The notes: a model not told the origin generated them from the letters alone. A stretch of 11,996 nt of DNA from Candidatus Saccharimonadota bacterium (GCA_027314795.1 DAHVAE010000019.1:1-11996); one strand, 5' to 3'. Shown: positions 1 to 5,950, counted from the first letter of the stretch. Program-made: numbers and translations.

Positions 1-3
1 CAA

Positions 4-801
4 GTGGGAAAACTAAACAATAATCAAGAAGGCTTCAGTGCTGTTGAGGTCGTATTAGTAGTTGTTATCGTAGCTTTAATAGGTGTAGTAGGTTGGTTAG
101 TCTACAAGAATCATAAGACTACTACGGTATCTACTGTTTCAGCCAATTCAACTAAGCCCACGACTTCAACCAATGCAACCACAACGCCTACTCAGCCAGC
201 AAGTCCTTATGCTGGCTGGCAGTCTTTCTGTTCTAGTTACGGTGGATTATGTATAAAATATCCATCAAATTGGAAACTAAAAACTACTTCAGAAGCAGCT
301 TCAACTACTATAAATACACAAGAAGCCGATATAACTAGCCCATCTGGTAACGTAACAGTTGAGTATCAGCCATACTGTACTCAATTATCTGCTCCACCTT
401 CTGGTATTTGGACTGATAATATACTTTCAGTGACTTCACCTACATCAACATCTGATTTCAAAATAGTTAAATCTGTCTCATCTTATCAAGGCAATAATAG
501 TAGCAACATTTCAGAAAGCCTATACCTGACTTCTAATTCTGTAATTCAGCAGTATGGTATTTCTGTCGGTACACATACTAATACCACAGGTAATACAGAC
601 GAGGCTGTTGCTGGTTTCTTTGCAAACGCTAAGTCAAGTGCCCCGAGTAACCTACAGTGTCTAAATGTTGGCTCACTAAAAAATAGCACAGGTGGTAATT
701 ATCTTAACTTTAGCAGTGCTGCTGACGCAAAAGCATGGTTCAGTAACAGTGAAGCTGTAACTGCCAAACAAATCTTAAGTAGTACTAGCTATAACCAATA
801 A
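4..801 (+). CDS. Prepilin-like secreted protein of unknown function
   Basis: A type IV prepilin-type N terminus is visible. A short polar leader ends in Gly10, followed by FSAVEV with Phe11 at mature +1 and Glu15 at +5, then a hydrophobic helix to about residue 34. A Thr/Ser/Pro-rich linker (about 38-67) leads to a predicted extracellular domain (about 68-265) with four cysteines (C76, C82, C124, C219). A GGLCIKYPSNWKL stretch resembles the start of PsbP-like domains, but that link is weak. Prepilin peptidase would cleave after Gly10 and leave the protein in the membrane or in a pilus. The start is taken at GTG 4 because nothing upstream is visible, so the true start may lie before the window. 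No other pilus gene adjoins it. Role unknown: minor pilin, adhesin or surface protein. Confidence 0.75.
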   Translation: MGKLNNNQEGFSAVEVVLVVVIVALIGVVGWLVYKNHKTTTVSTVSANSTKPTTSTNATTTPTQPASPYAGWQSFCSSYGGLCIKYPSNWKLKTTSEAASTTINTQEADITSPSGNVTVEYQPYCTQLSAPPSGIWTDNILSVTSPTSTSDFKIVKSVSSYQGNNSSNISESLYLTSNSVIQQYGISVGTHTNTTGNTDEAVAGFFANAKSSAPSNLQCLNVGSLKNSTGGNYLNFSSAADAKAWFSNSEAVTAKQILSSTSYNQ

Positions 802-985
802 ATAACAATTGAACTTAAGTAACAACGGTACTAATATCTGCAGGTATGTAACTGCTTTTGTTGGTAGGTTTAATTCTTCTTTCGATACTAAAACTGCTAC
901 CAATTATTGACTGCCAGAGCCTCAGTTCTTCGAATAGTAAATGAGGATTATCAGCTGAGTAGTTCACTACAATTATTAGCGAAGA

Positions 986-1246
986 CTATTTTTTATATAC
1001 GTCTTTTCGATGTTGAACGCGGAGAAGCATTATAACATTACCCTTTACATCAAATACCAATCTATAGTGTCCGACGCGCCATCGGTAATCACCTCCTGAA
1101 GTATCAATGAGTCTTTTTGAAAATTGCAGAGGGTCTTGCTGTTCAAGAAAGAACTTTAACTTTTTAACAATGCGTTTTTGAACAACAGAGTCTAAGGATT
1201 GAAAATCCTTTTTAGCTCGACTCTCAATTTTTAGGCTGTATCGCAT
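986..1246 (-). CDS. RelE/ParE-family toxin of a type II toxin-antitoxin module
   Basis: At 86 residues this has the usual size of a RelE/ParE-superfamily toxin. The N terminus (RYSLKIESRAKKDFQSL) forms the first strand and helix typical of the fold. The core YRWRVGHYRLVFDV (54-67) and the C-terminal HRKDVYKK (79-86) supply the conserved Arg/His/Tyr residues (R62, H79, R80, Y84) seen in RelE-like mRNA interferases. RelE members cut mRNA in the ribosomal A site, while ParE members poison gyrase. The basic residues and Tyr near the C terminus favour the RelE type, but this is inference. The ATG lies 2 nt after the stop of the upstream antitoxin gene, so the two are co-transcribed and probably translationally coupled. 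No terminator hairpin is evident downstream. Confidence 0.88.
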   Translation of the reverse strand: MRYSLKIESRAKKDFQSLDSVVQKRIVKKLKFFLEQQDPLQFSKRLIDTSGGDYRWRVGHYRLVFDVKGNVIMLLRVQHRKDVYKK

Positions 1247-1248
1247 TA

Positions 1249-1503
1249 CTATTTAGTCCAGATATCCCCAAAGACTTCTTCAGGCGTGTACCATTCTTTG
1301 CTGGCGCGTGCTTCCGCAATACTTTTTACATATTCAGGATCTTGCACGGCAAGTAAATCCTCCAGAGTATCTATATCAATTAGGGCTGACTCTACATTGC
1401 CACGCCGTTTTACAAGGATGATATTTTTACTATCACGCACTGTGTCAAGTGCTTCTGATAGGTTTTTACGCATCATAGAGGCGTCTATAGTTTTTGTACT
1501 CAT
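1249..1503 (-). CDS. Phd/YefM-family antitoxin paired with the RelE/ParE-like toxin
   Basis: The 84-residue protein begins with the Phd/YefM pattern, in which residues 4-22 (from KTIDASMMRKNLSEAL) form the first strand and helix. It continues with NIILVKRRGNVESALIDID (27-45), the strand pair and dimer core that binds operator DNA. The acidic C-terminal part (about 54-84, with YTPEEVFGDI) is the expected toxin-wrapping tail. It is the first gene of the operon, as is normal for type II modules. Unlike several neighbours it has a clear ribosome binding site, AGGAG, about 7 nt before the ATG. A strong promoter and palindromes lie just upstream, consistent with autorepression by the antitoxin-toxin complex. 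Confidence 0.9.
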   Translation of the reverse strand: MSTKTIDASMMRKNLSEALDTVRDSKNIILVKRRGNVESALIDIDTLEDLLAVQDPEYVKSIAEARASKEWYTPEEVFGDIWTK

Positions 1504-1513
1504 TGTAATCTCC

Positions 1514-1551
1514 TAACGTAATACTTATAATTACTATCTAATAGTACGTTA
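1514..1551. promoter_or_regulatory. Nested palindromes, likely operator of the Phd/YefM module
   Basis: Outer inverted repeat TAACGTA (1514-1520) and TACGTTA (1545-1551) encloses two smaller ones: GTAAT/ATTAC (1518-1522 and 1530-1534) and ACTAT-CTA-ATAGT (1533-1545). The last overlaps the -10 box and predicted start site. This is the expected position for autoregulation by a Phd/YefM antitoxin. The assignment is inferred from position and symmetry. Confidence 0.5.
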
Positions 1552-1570
1552 ACAATAACACTTTTGTCAA
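1541..1570 (-). promoter_or_regulatory. Promoter of the Phd/YefM-RelE operon
   Basis: On the - strand TTGACA (1570-1565) is a perfect -35 box. An 18-bp spacer separates it from TACTAT (1546-1541), a good -10 box. Transcription would start near 1534, giving a leader of about 30 nt that contains the AGGAG ribosome binding site. Confidence 0.75.
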
Positions 1571-1637
1571 CCACATCTGTTGGTATATATTGACTGCAGC
1601 TAAGCTAGACTATTGAACCTCAGACAACACTTTGTAC

Positions 1638-1682
1638 CACCTGAGTATCTCAGACCATATAACCTTCCAATTCGAGCGGCGG
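1638..1682. repeat. Degenerate direct repeat, copy R1 (upstream of the PIN module)
   Basis: This 45-bp stretch aligns without gaps to 2503-2547 in the same orientation, with 36 of 45 positions identical. The longest shared block is CAATTCGAG. Similarity continues a few bases further (GTCACCA here, GTCGCCA there) after a 2-base length difference. The two copies lie either side of the ribbon-helix-helix/PIN toxin-antitoxin pair. The nature of the element is unknown. A tRNA was considered and rejected because no T-stem pairs. Confidence 0.55.
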
Positions 1683-1713
1683 GTCACCACGATCATATAT
1701 ACAATTTCTATAA

Positions 1714-1766
1714 CAACTATTTGACAATAGTGCCTACATGCCTACAATAGTATTATGTCAACTATT
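1714..1766. promoter_or_regulatory. Four half-site operator over the RHH-PIN promoter and start codon
   Basis: Four copies of a 6-bp half-site are present: ACTATT (1716-1721), AATAGT (1726-1731), AATAGT (1746-1751) and ACTATT (1761-1766). The first pair forms an inverted repeat with 4 bp between and overlaps the -35 box. The second pair, in the opposite arrangement and 9 bp apart, brackets the ATG and ends inside the coding region. The two AATAGT copies are exactly 20 bp apart. Extended forms ACAATAGT (1724-1731, 1744-1751) and CAACTATT (1714-1721, 1759-1766) also recur. Ribbon-helix-helix repressors bind such repeated short half-sites, so the antitoxin encoded here is the likely ligand. Confidence 0.6.
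1721..1748 (+). promoter_or_regulatory. Promoter of the RHH-PIN toxin-antitoxin operon, leaderless type
   Basis: TTGACA (1721-1726) and TACAAT (1743-1748) are separated by 16 bp. Only 6 nt lie between the -10 box and the ATG at 1755, so transcription should begin at or next to the start codon. No Shine-Dalgarno sequence precedes the ATG. The spacer contains the perfect 8-bp tandem repeat TGCCTACA x2 (1731-1746), which runs into the -10 box. Confidence 0.75.
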
Positions 1767-2030
1767 CAATATACAATTCGTGGGGTCCCACCCGAAATAG
1801 ATTCTAAACTTCGTCGTTTAGCTAGATTAAGGAACCAGAGTCTAAATCAGGTTGTTCTTGAACAACTATCGTCTGATAGGTTGGATGCACCTAAAAAATC
1901 AAAGCACATTGCTAAAACTAAAGTAAATACAGATTTTGATGATTTGTTTGGTAACATTACGCCCCTTGAACCAGAAGTAGAAGCTGCTTTAAACTCTCAG
2001 CGAATAGTAAGTCCTAAAGATTGGCAATAA
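1755..2030 (+). CDS. Ribbon-helix-helix antitoxin (CopG/Arc/FitA type) of the PIN-toxin module
   Basis: The N terminus reads IQYTIRGVPPEIDSKLRRLA (4-23), followed by a helix containing NQSLNQVVLEQL. This is the beta strand plus two helices of a ribbon-helix-helix DNA-binding dimer, as in FitA-type antitoxins. The basic linker (about 44-56) is followed by an acidic and hydrophobic tail (about 58-91, NTDFDDLFGNI...) suited to binding and covering the PIN toxin active site. At 91 residues it fits the family. The ATG at 1755 is chosen because it sits 6 nt after a good -10 box and no Shine-Dalgarno is present, which predicts leaderless translation. The stop codon is 1 nt before the toxin ATG. Confidence 0.87.
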   Translation: MSTIQYTIRGVPPEIDSKLRRLARLRNQSLNQVVLEQLSSDRLDAPKKSKHIAKTKVNTDFDDLFGNITPLEPEVEAALNSQRIVSPKDWQ

Positions 2031-2031
2031 T

Positions 2032-2427
2032 ATGGACCTTGACCTATTGGTCTTGGACACAAATTATTATTCAGCATGGGCAAGAAATAACCCTGGGGTG
2101 AGTTCGCTCGTACGAAGATCAAAAGAAGTCGCCTTTCCTCATACTGTAATAGGCGAGTTACTTGGCGGGTTTTATTTTGGGAGTCAGTTTGATAGGAACT
2201 ATAGCGATCTAAAGAGAGTTCTCGCTAAACCAACATGCAGAATTATTATGCCTTCTATGGAGACCACAAAAATTTATGGTCGGTTATACGCAGATCTTAA
2301 AAAACGCGGTAAAATGATTCCGACAAATGACATTTGGATAGCTGCTTTAACAATTGAATATGAGGGAACGCTTGCTTCGTATGACAAGGACTTCAAAGTT
2401 ATCCCAGACATCAAATTAATTTCATAA
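2032..2427 (+). CDS. PIN-domain ribonuclease toxin, VapC/FitB type
   Basis: This 131-residue protein is a complete PIN domain. It opens with LLVLDTN, giving catalytic Asp9, then HTVIGELLGG with Glu42. Further on it has PTNDIWIAALTIEYEGTL with Asp100 and ASYDKDF with Asp118 and Asp120. These acidic residues coordinate Mg2+/Mn2+ for RNA cleavage in the VapC family, whose members typically cut tRNA or rRNA. The closest pattern is the type IV toxin-antitoxin-independent FitB/VapC group. The exact target cannot be read from sequence. It starts 1 nt after the antitoxin stop without its own Shine-Dalgarno, so translational coupling is expected. It appears intact, with all metal-binding residues present. 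Confidence 0.92.
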   Translation: MDLDLLVLDTNYYSAWARNNPGVSSLVRRSKEVAFPHTVIGELLGGFYFGSQFDRNYSDLKRVLAKPTCRIIMPSMETTKIYGRLYADLKKRGKMIPTNDIWIAALTIEYEGTLASYDKDFKVIPDIKLIS

Positions 2428-2816
2428 TCCCAAAACTAGTTAGTAGTCTACCCTGCACTCTCGCACGCCTTGAGTTCCTCTATATTAATTAGAACTTGAT
2501 ATCACCTAAGAATTTCGGAGCATTTAACCTTACAATTCGAGTGGAGGGGGTCGCCATTAAGCTCATTTCTGCCGTTTTTACGATTTCTGGTTGAGTCTCT
2601 AAGAAGTAGATCGGGCTGACTTTACGAATGTGAAGTTTTTTGCAAGTATTGACTTTAATTCGCTTCGGGAAGAAATCTAAGGCAAACCAAGTAAAGTTCT
2701 GGAACTCTTTATTTAGCTGGCTGCTTGGGTTGGCTAAAGCCCATCTACTGATAGCAAAGCCTACTTTTTGCAATCTTTGTTTTACGGCTACCTACAGATT
2801 TCTCTCTTGTTTAGGG
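2428..2816. other. 389-bp gap with no convincing gene; contains repeat copy R2
   Basis: Between the PIN toxin and the small coiled-coil membrane protein there is no recognisable gene, RNA or terminator. The left part carries repeat copy R2 (2503-2547). The rest is open on the - strand (2489-2773, 94 codons from a TTG) and partly on the + strand (2640-2831). Neither reading has a family signature, a Shine-Dalgarno sequence or a promoter I can support. It may be decayed coding sequence or non-coding DNA left by rearrangement around the toxin-antitoxin island. Confidence 0.5.
2503..2547. repeat. Degenerate direct repeat, copy R2 (downstream of the PIN module)
   Basis: Partner of R1 at 1638-1682, same orientation, 36 of 45 positions identical without gaps. 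It then has two extra G residues before the shared GTCRCCA. With R1 it brackets about 0.8 kb holding the RHH-PIN module. Confidence 0.55.
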
Positions 2817-3161
2817 TTATTTTTTTGTTGAGGTAGTATTAGTTTTAGAATTAGAGGTCGCTGATTTTTTAGAATGTTTTTTGTGCTTAGCTGTTAGTTG
2901 TTGTTGAAGGCTGTTAACATTTTGCTGTAGCGTACTATTCTCTGACTGTAAACTACTAACTTGTGTCTCGAGGTTGTTGACTTTATTGTGCTGCCAAAAA
3001 TAGACTACGACACCTGTCGCGGCCATCAGTAAAACTAATATAACTACGAACCAAACCTTGCTAATTAAAGAATGATGGTTTTGACGGTTTCCTTGCGGTG
3101 TATCATCCGAGGCCGTTAGTTGATTGTTTGGAGGTTCGTTGGTTTGTGAATTTTCATCCAT
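2817..3161 (-). CDS. Small single-pass membrane protein with a coiled-coil exodomain
   Basis: The 114-residue product has a polar N-terminal part (1-32), one transmembrane helix (about 36-55) and a coiled coil (about 60-90). The coil is rich in Leu, Gln and Asn with heptad-like spacing (NNLETQVSSLQ, NSTLQQNVNSLQQQL). A Lys/Ser/Thr-rich tail (91-114) follows. The ATG at 3161 is chosen over a longer upstream reading because AAAGGA lies 5 nt before it and a good promoter sits just upstream. The longer reading would also run into the divergent GH5 gene. The topology suggests a cytoplasmic N terminus with the coil outside, perhaps a surface or wall-spacing protein. I do not recognise a family. It is transcribed divergently from the pilin-GH5 gene. 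Confidence 0.72.
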   Translation of the reverse strand: MDENSQTNEPPNNQLTASDDTPQGNRQNHHSLISKVWFVVILVLLMAATGVVVYFWQHNKVNNLETQVSSLQSENSTLQQNVNSLQQQLTAKHKKHSKKSATSNSKTNTTSTKK

Positions 3162-3192
3162 TAAAATCCTTTTGTTTTTATTTGATGATTTT

Positions 3193-3221
3193 ATATTAAT
3201 AAATCTATGAAGCTTTTTCAA
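3193..3221 (-). promoter_or_regulatory. Promoter of the small coiled-coil membrane protein
   Basis: On the - strand TTGAAA (3221-3216), a 17-bp spacer and TAATAT (3198-3193) form a good sigma70-type promoter. The predicted leader is about 25 nt and carries the AAAGGA ribosome binding site. Confidence 0.65.
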
Positions 3222-3242
3222 TATGAACCATAAGCGTAATAT
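3215..3242 (+). promoter_or_regulatory. Putative leaderless promoter of the pilin-GH5 gene
   Basis: TAATAT (3237-3242) ends 6 nt before the ATG at 3249. A weak -35-like TTTTCA (3215-3220) lies 16 bp upstream. No Shine-Dalgarno precedes either candidate ATG (3243 or 3249). It overlaps the divergent promoter at 3193-3221, so the two genes could compete for polymerase. Confidence 0.4.
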
Positions 3243-3248
3243 ATGATT

Positions 3249-4376
3249 ATGACAATCTCCAACCGTCAAAGAGGGTTTTCTTTGCTTGAAGTTATTTTTG
3301 CAATCGTTATCATCGGAATAGCAATAATCATTGCTATGTATATTTATAATAAACAAAAAACTAGCCACACTTTAAGTGGACAGACACTTTTTTCAGTCCA
3401 CGGCAACTCAATTATTGGTGCTAATGGACAAAGGTATACACCTCTAGGCGTGACGGTATTCGGACTATCTAGTCCTAATTGGCAAGCTATGGAGGCTGGT
3501 GATTTAGCTCAAATTAAAGCATCGGCAAGCTTTTGGCATGCAAACATTGTGCGTATTCAGGTCGCACCTTATTACGTAGATAACAATACCCCTGGCTTTT
3601 TGCAGGCTGTTAAAAACGAAGTCTCGGTTGCTGAACAAGCTGGCTTGAACGTTATTATTAGCGCTCAGTACGAAAGGACCAATGGTTCCGTAACTCATGA
3701 TGTTAGAGCTCCTGATGAATCGAGCGTACAATTTTGGGAAACTATAGCACCAGTTTACGCTAACGATACTAGGGTTTGGTATGAATTGTTTAATGAGCCA
3801 ACTGGGCTTAAGTCGTACAGTGAATGGAAAAATGGCGGAAGTGGGTTTATAGGGATGCAAACCTTAGTCAATGATATTAGAGCAGTTGCCCCAAACAATA
3901 TTATCGTTGCCGAAAGCATTGACGATCAGCAACATTTTAAAGGTATTGCCGGCAATACACTAACTGGTAACAATATAGTCTATGCCGTACATCCATACTT
4001 TAATTCCCATGGCAGTGGCGAGCAGCCGCTACCCTGGTGGCAAAACAACTGGTCTACTACTTGGGGTTTTTTGGCTTCCAGTCAACCTCTACTAATTAGT
4101 GAATGGGGGGAGTACGAAGCCAATAAAAGCGAGTGCCAGCCTAACGCACCAATACTTGTACCAGCGTTTTTAAGCTATATTTCTTCATTACGGCTTGGTT
4201 TAATTGGCTGGTCTTTAACGCCCGGGGCAATGATTAGGGGTAATAATCTTGAGGATCCAAACGCCTTTGACCAAGGCGTTCTCTATCAGTGTCAATCAAA
4301 CACAGGCGTGACTTCGCAAGGTGCAGGTTCGGACATGTTACAATTGTTTAAAAATAACGGTAATTATCAAAGTTAG
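3249..4376 (+). CDS. Type IV prepilin-GH5 glycoside hydrolase fusion
   Basis: Numbering is from the ATG at 3249 (375 aa); an in-frame ATG at 3243 would add two residues. The leader MTISNRQRG ends in Gly9. Phe10 is mature +1 and Glu14 is +5, followed by a hydrophobic helix to about 33. This is a canonical prepilin peptidase site. From about 45 a GH5-like (beta/alpha)8 domain follows: IGANGQRYTPLGV at the first strand, Arg102 (IVRIQV), acid/base Glu183 in ELFNEP, His248 and Tyr250 (AVHPYF), nucleophile Glu285 in LISEWGE and substrate-stacking Trp321 (IGWSL). Both catalytic glutamates are kept, so activity on a beta-linked glucan or mannan is likely, but the substrate cannot be told. Prepilin processing would place the enzyme outside, in a pilus or anchored in the membrane. 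The second GH5 gene starts 5 nt after the stop. Confidence 0.88.
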   Translation: MTISNRQRGFSLLEVIFAIVIIGIAIIIAMYIYNKQKTSHTLSGQTLFSVHGNSIIGANGQRYTPLGVTVFGLSSPNWQAMEAGDLAQIKASASFWHANIVRIQVAPYYVDNNTPGFLQAVKNEVSVAEQAGLNVIISAQYERTNGSVTHDVRAPDESSVQFWETIAPVYANDTRVWYELFNEPTGLKSYSEWKNGGSGFIGMQTLVNDIRAVAPNNIIVAESIDDQQHFKGIAGNTLTGNNIVYAVHPYFNSHGSGEQPLPWWQNNWSTTWGFLASSQPLLISEWGEYEANKSECQPNAPILVPAFLSYISSLRLGLIGWSLTPGAMIRGNNLEDPNAFDQGVLYQCQSNTGVTSQGAGSDMLQLFKNNGNYQS

Positions 4377-4381
4377 AAATT

Positions 4382-5950
4382 ATGACTAGGATAGTGTCGG
4401 TAAAATCTCTTCACACTTTGTTTAACCTAATATTAATAGTTGTGTTGGCGGTTGGCAGTATATATTTCATAACCAAGCAAACCACAACTAGCTCAACCTC
4501 ATCCGTGCCTAGTCCGAGCGTACCCGCTAATAACGGAGCTGCAGTATCAAGCATCAGGATAGCTGGCAATCATTTTATCAATGCAAACGGTCAGGAGATT
4601 AAACTAATTGGCGTTGATGCAACCGGTACAGAAGATGCCTGTATACAAAATGCAGGCTTTTCTTGGTATACGCTTAATAATGCCCAGGCTAAATACATTG
4701 CTGGCTGGCATGCTGATGCCGTCAGGGTGCCACTTAATGAGGATTGCTGGTTAGGTATAAACGGATCTCCAGCTGCTTATTCAGGGGCAGCGTATAGACA
4801 GCAAATAGAGCAATGGGTCAATGATTTAAATAATAACGGCATGTATGTCATTTTAGATTTGCACTGGACGGCTCCAGCTGGTATTCAGGCTAACCAACAA
4901 TGGCCAATGGCTGATTCCGACCACTCGTTAACTTTTTGGCAACAGGTTGCTCAAGCTTTCAAGAATGATCACGCAGTATTATTTGACGTTTTTAATGAAC
5001 CTTTCTTAGGCAATAGAACTCCAACGGCTTCCAACTGGGCTTGTTGGCTAAATGGCTGTAGCTACAATAATAATTGTTTGAGCGGTAAGAAAGGCTGCAC
5101 GCCAGCTATTTATCAGACGGCTGGAGAACAGCAATTAATTAACGTCATCCGGCAAACTGGGGCTACTCAGCCAATTGAGATATCTGGGTTGGATTGGTCC
5201 AATGATCCTTGCGGACTCTATATGAAGGGTGGTAATGGCGGTAATTGCATGATCTTAAAGGAAATGCCTCATGACCCAGCGAATCAGCTTGCTTTAAGCA
5301 GCCACCTTTATTATACATCTGAGTGTCATACCCTAAATTGTTTTAATAAAGATCAGTTAATCGTATCTAAAAAGATCCCAGTCGTTATTGATGAATTTGG
5401 AGAAAAAGACTGTAAGGTAAGTTTTGTTAACGCTGTTATGAATTGGGCCGATCAAAACCAAATTTCTTATCTTGCCTGGTCTTGGAAAACTGATTCTATA
5501 AAAAGTAGCACCTGCATCGGCAGTAATATTAAAAGCACCAATGGTACTCAAATGAATCAGGAGCTCTTGTCTAATTATAATGGCGGCGTTAATACCGTAG
5601 CACCTGAACCAGCAGATATAAAGGCACATCTGTTAGCTACTTCTTGGTATCTTACTGCTGCTAAAACATTACCGTCCGCTAATTCCTCCAGTAATTTATC
5701 TGCCAAAAATAGTCAAACTAGCTGGCTGGATAACCACCATATGCTAATTGGTGAAATACTTGCAGCTATGGCGGCAATAATTATCGTTTGTTGGGTAATT
5801 ATCGGCCTGACTAAGAGGCGGAAAGGTTTGCAAACTTCATCAAGGGATGGAGAAGCTATACAACCAACGGCTAATCCATCAGAAACTACACTAACGCCTA
5901 AGACGTATGATCTTAAAGAAAATAAATCAGACAATCACCGTCAGGACTAA
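4382..5950 (+). CDS. Membrane-anchored GH5 family glycoside hydrolase (cellulase-like)
   Basis: The 522-residue protein has an N-terminal signal anchor (about 12-30), a Ser/Thr/Pro linker, a GH5 domain (about 57-425), a second membrane helix (about 454-477) and a basic then polar cytoplasmic-type tail. Conserved GH5 features are Arg115 (AVRVPLNEDCW), DLHW (159-162), acid/base Glu206 in DVFNEP, His308 and Tyr310 (SSHLYY), nucleophile Glu338 in VVIDEFGE and Trp366 (YLAWSW). Twelve cysteines in the catalytic region (for example C221, C226, C232, C239, C315, C320) suggest disulfides and an extracellular location. GH5 enzymes retain configuration on cellulose, other beta-glucans or mannans; the substrate here is unknown. 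The ATG 5 nt after the upstream GH5 stop implies one transcript. Two membrane helices would tether both ends of the catalytic domain to the cell. Confidence 0.9.
   Translation: MTRIVSVKSLHTLFNLILIVVLAVGSIYFITKQTTTSSTSSVPSPSVPANNGAAVSSIRIAGNHFINANGQEIKLIGVDATGTEDACIQNAGFSWYTLNNAQAKYIAGWHADAVRVPLNEDCWLGINGSPAAYSGAAYRQQIEQWVNDLNNNGMYVILDLHWTAPAGIQANQQWPMADSDHSLTFWQQVAQAFKNDHAVLFDVFNEPFLGNRTPTASNWACWLNGCSYNNNCLSGKKGCTPAIYQTAGEQQLINVIRQTGATQPIEISGLDWSNDPCGLYMKGGNGGNCMILKEMPHDPANQLALSSHLYYTSECHTLNCFNKDQLIVSKKIPVVIDEFGEKDCKVSFVNAVMNWADQNQISYLAWSWKTDSIKSSTCIGSNIKSTNGTQMNQELLSNYNGGVNTVAPEPADIKAHLLATSWYLTAAKTLPSANSSSNLSAKNSQTSWLDNHHMLIGEILAAMAAIIIVCWVIIGLTKRRKGLQTSSRDGEAIQPTANPSETTLTPKTYDLKENKSDNHRQD

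Noticed and set aside
861-903. Inverted repeat TTGGTAG / CTACCAA after the first gene
   Set aside because: The 29-nt loop and lack of a following T run make it a poor terminator, and a 7-bp match is not remarkable in AT-rich DNA.
1286-1516. + strand open frame over the Phd/YefM antitoxin
   Set aside because: It is the antisense shadow of a clearly recognised antitoxin gene.
1638-1690. tRNA-like 3' end (TTCGAG ... CACCA) in R1, and similarly in R2
   Set aside because: The bases flanking the TTCGAGN loop do not pair as a T stem in either copy, and no acceptor or anticodon arm can be drawn.
2640-2831. Small + strand open frame, 63 codons
   Set aside because: No family signature or ribosome binding site, and it overlaps the end of the coiled-coil protein gene on the other strand.
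3162-3368. N-terminal extension of the - strand coiled-coil protein up to 3368
   Set aside because: It would overlap the start of the pilin-GH5 gene and cross its own promoter. The ATG at 3161 has an AAAGGA ribosome binding site and the protein makes sense from there.
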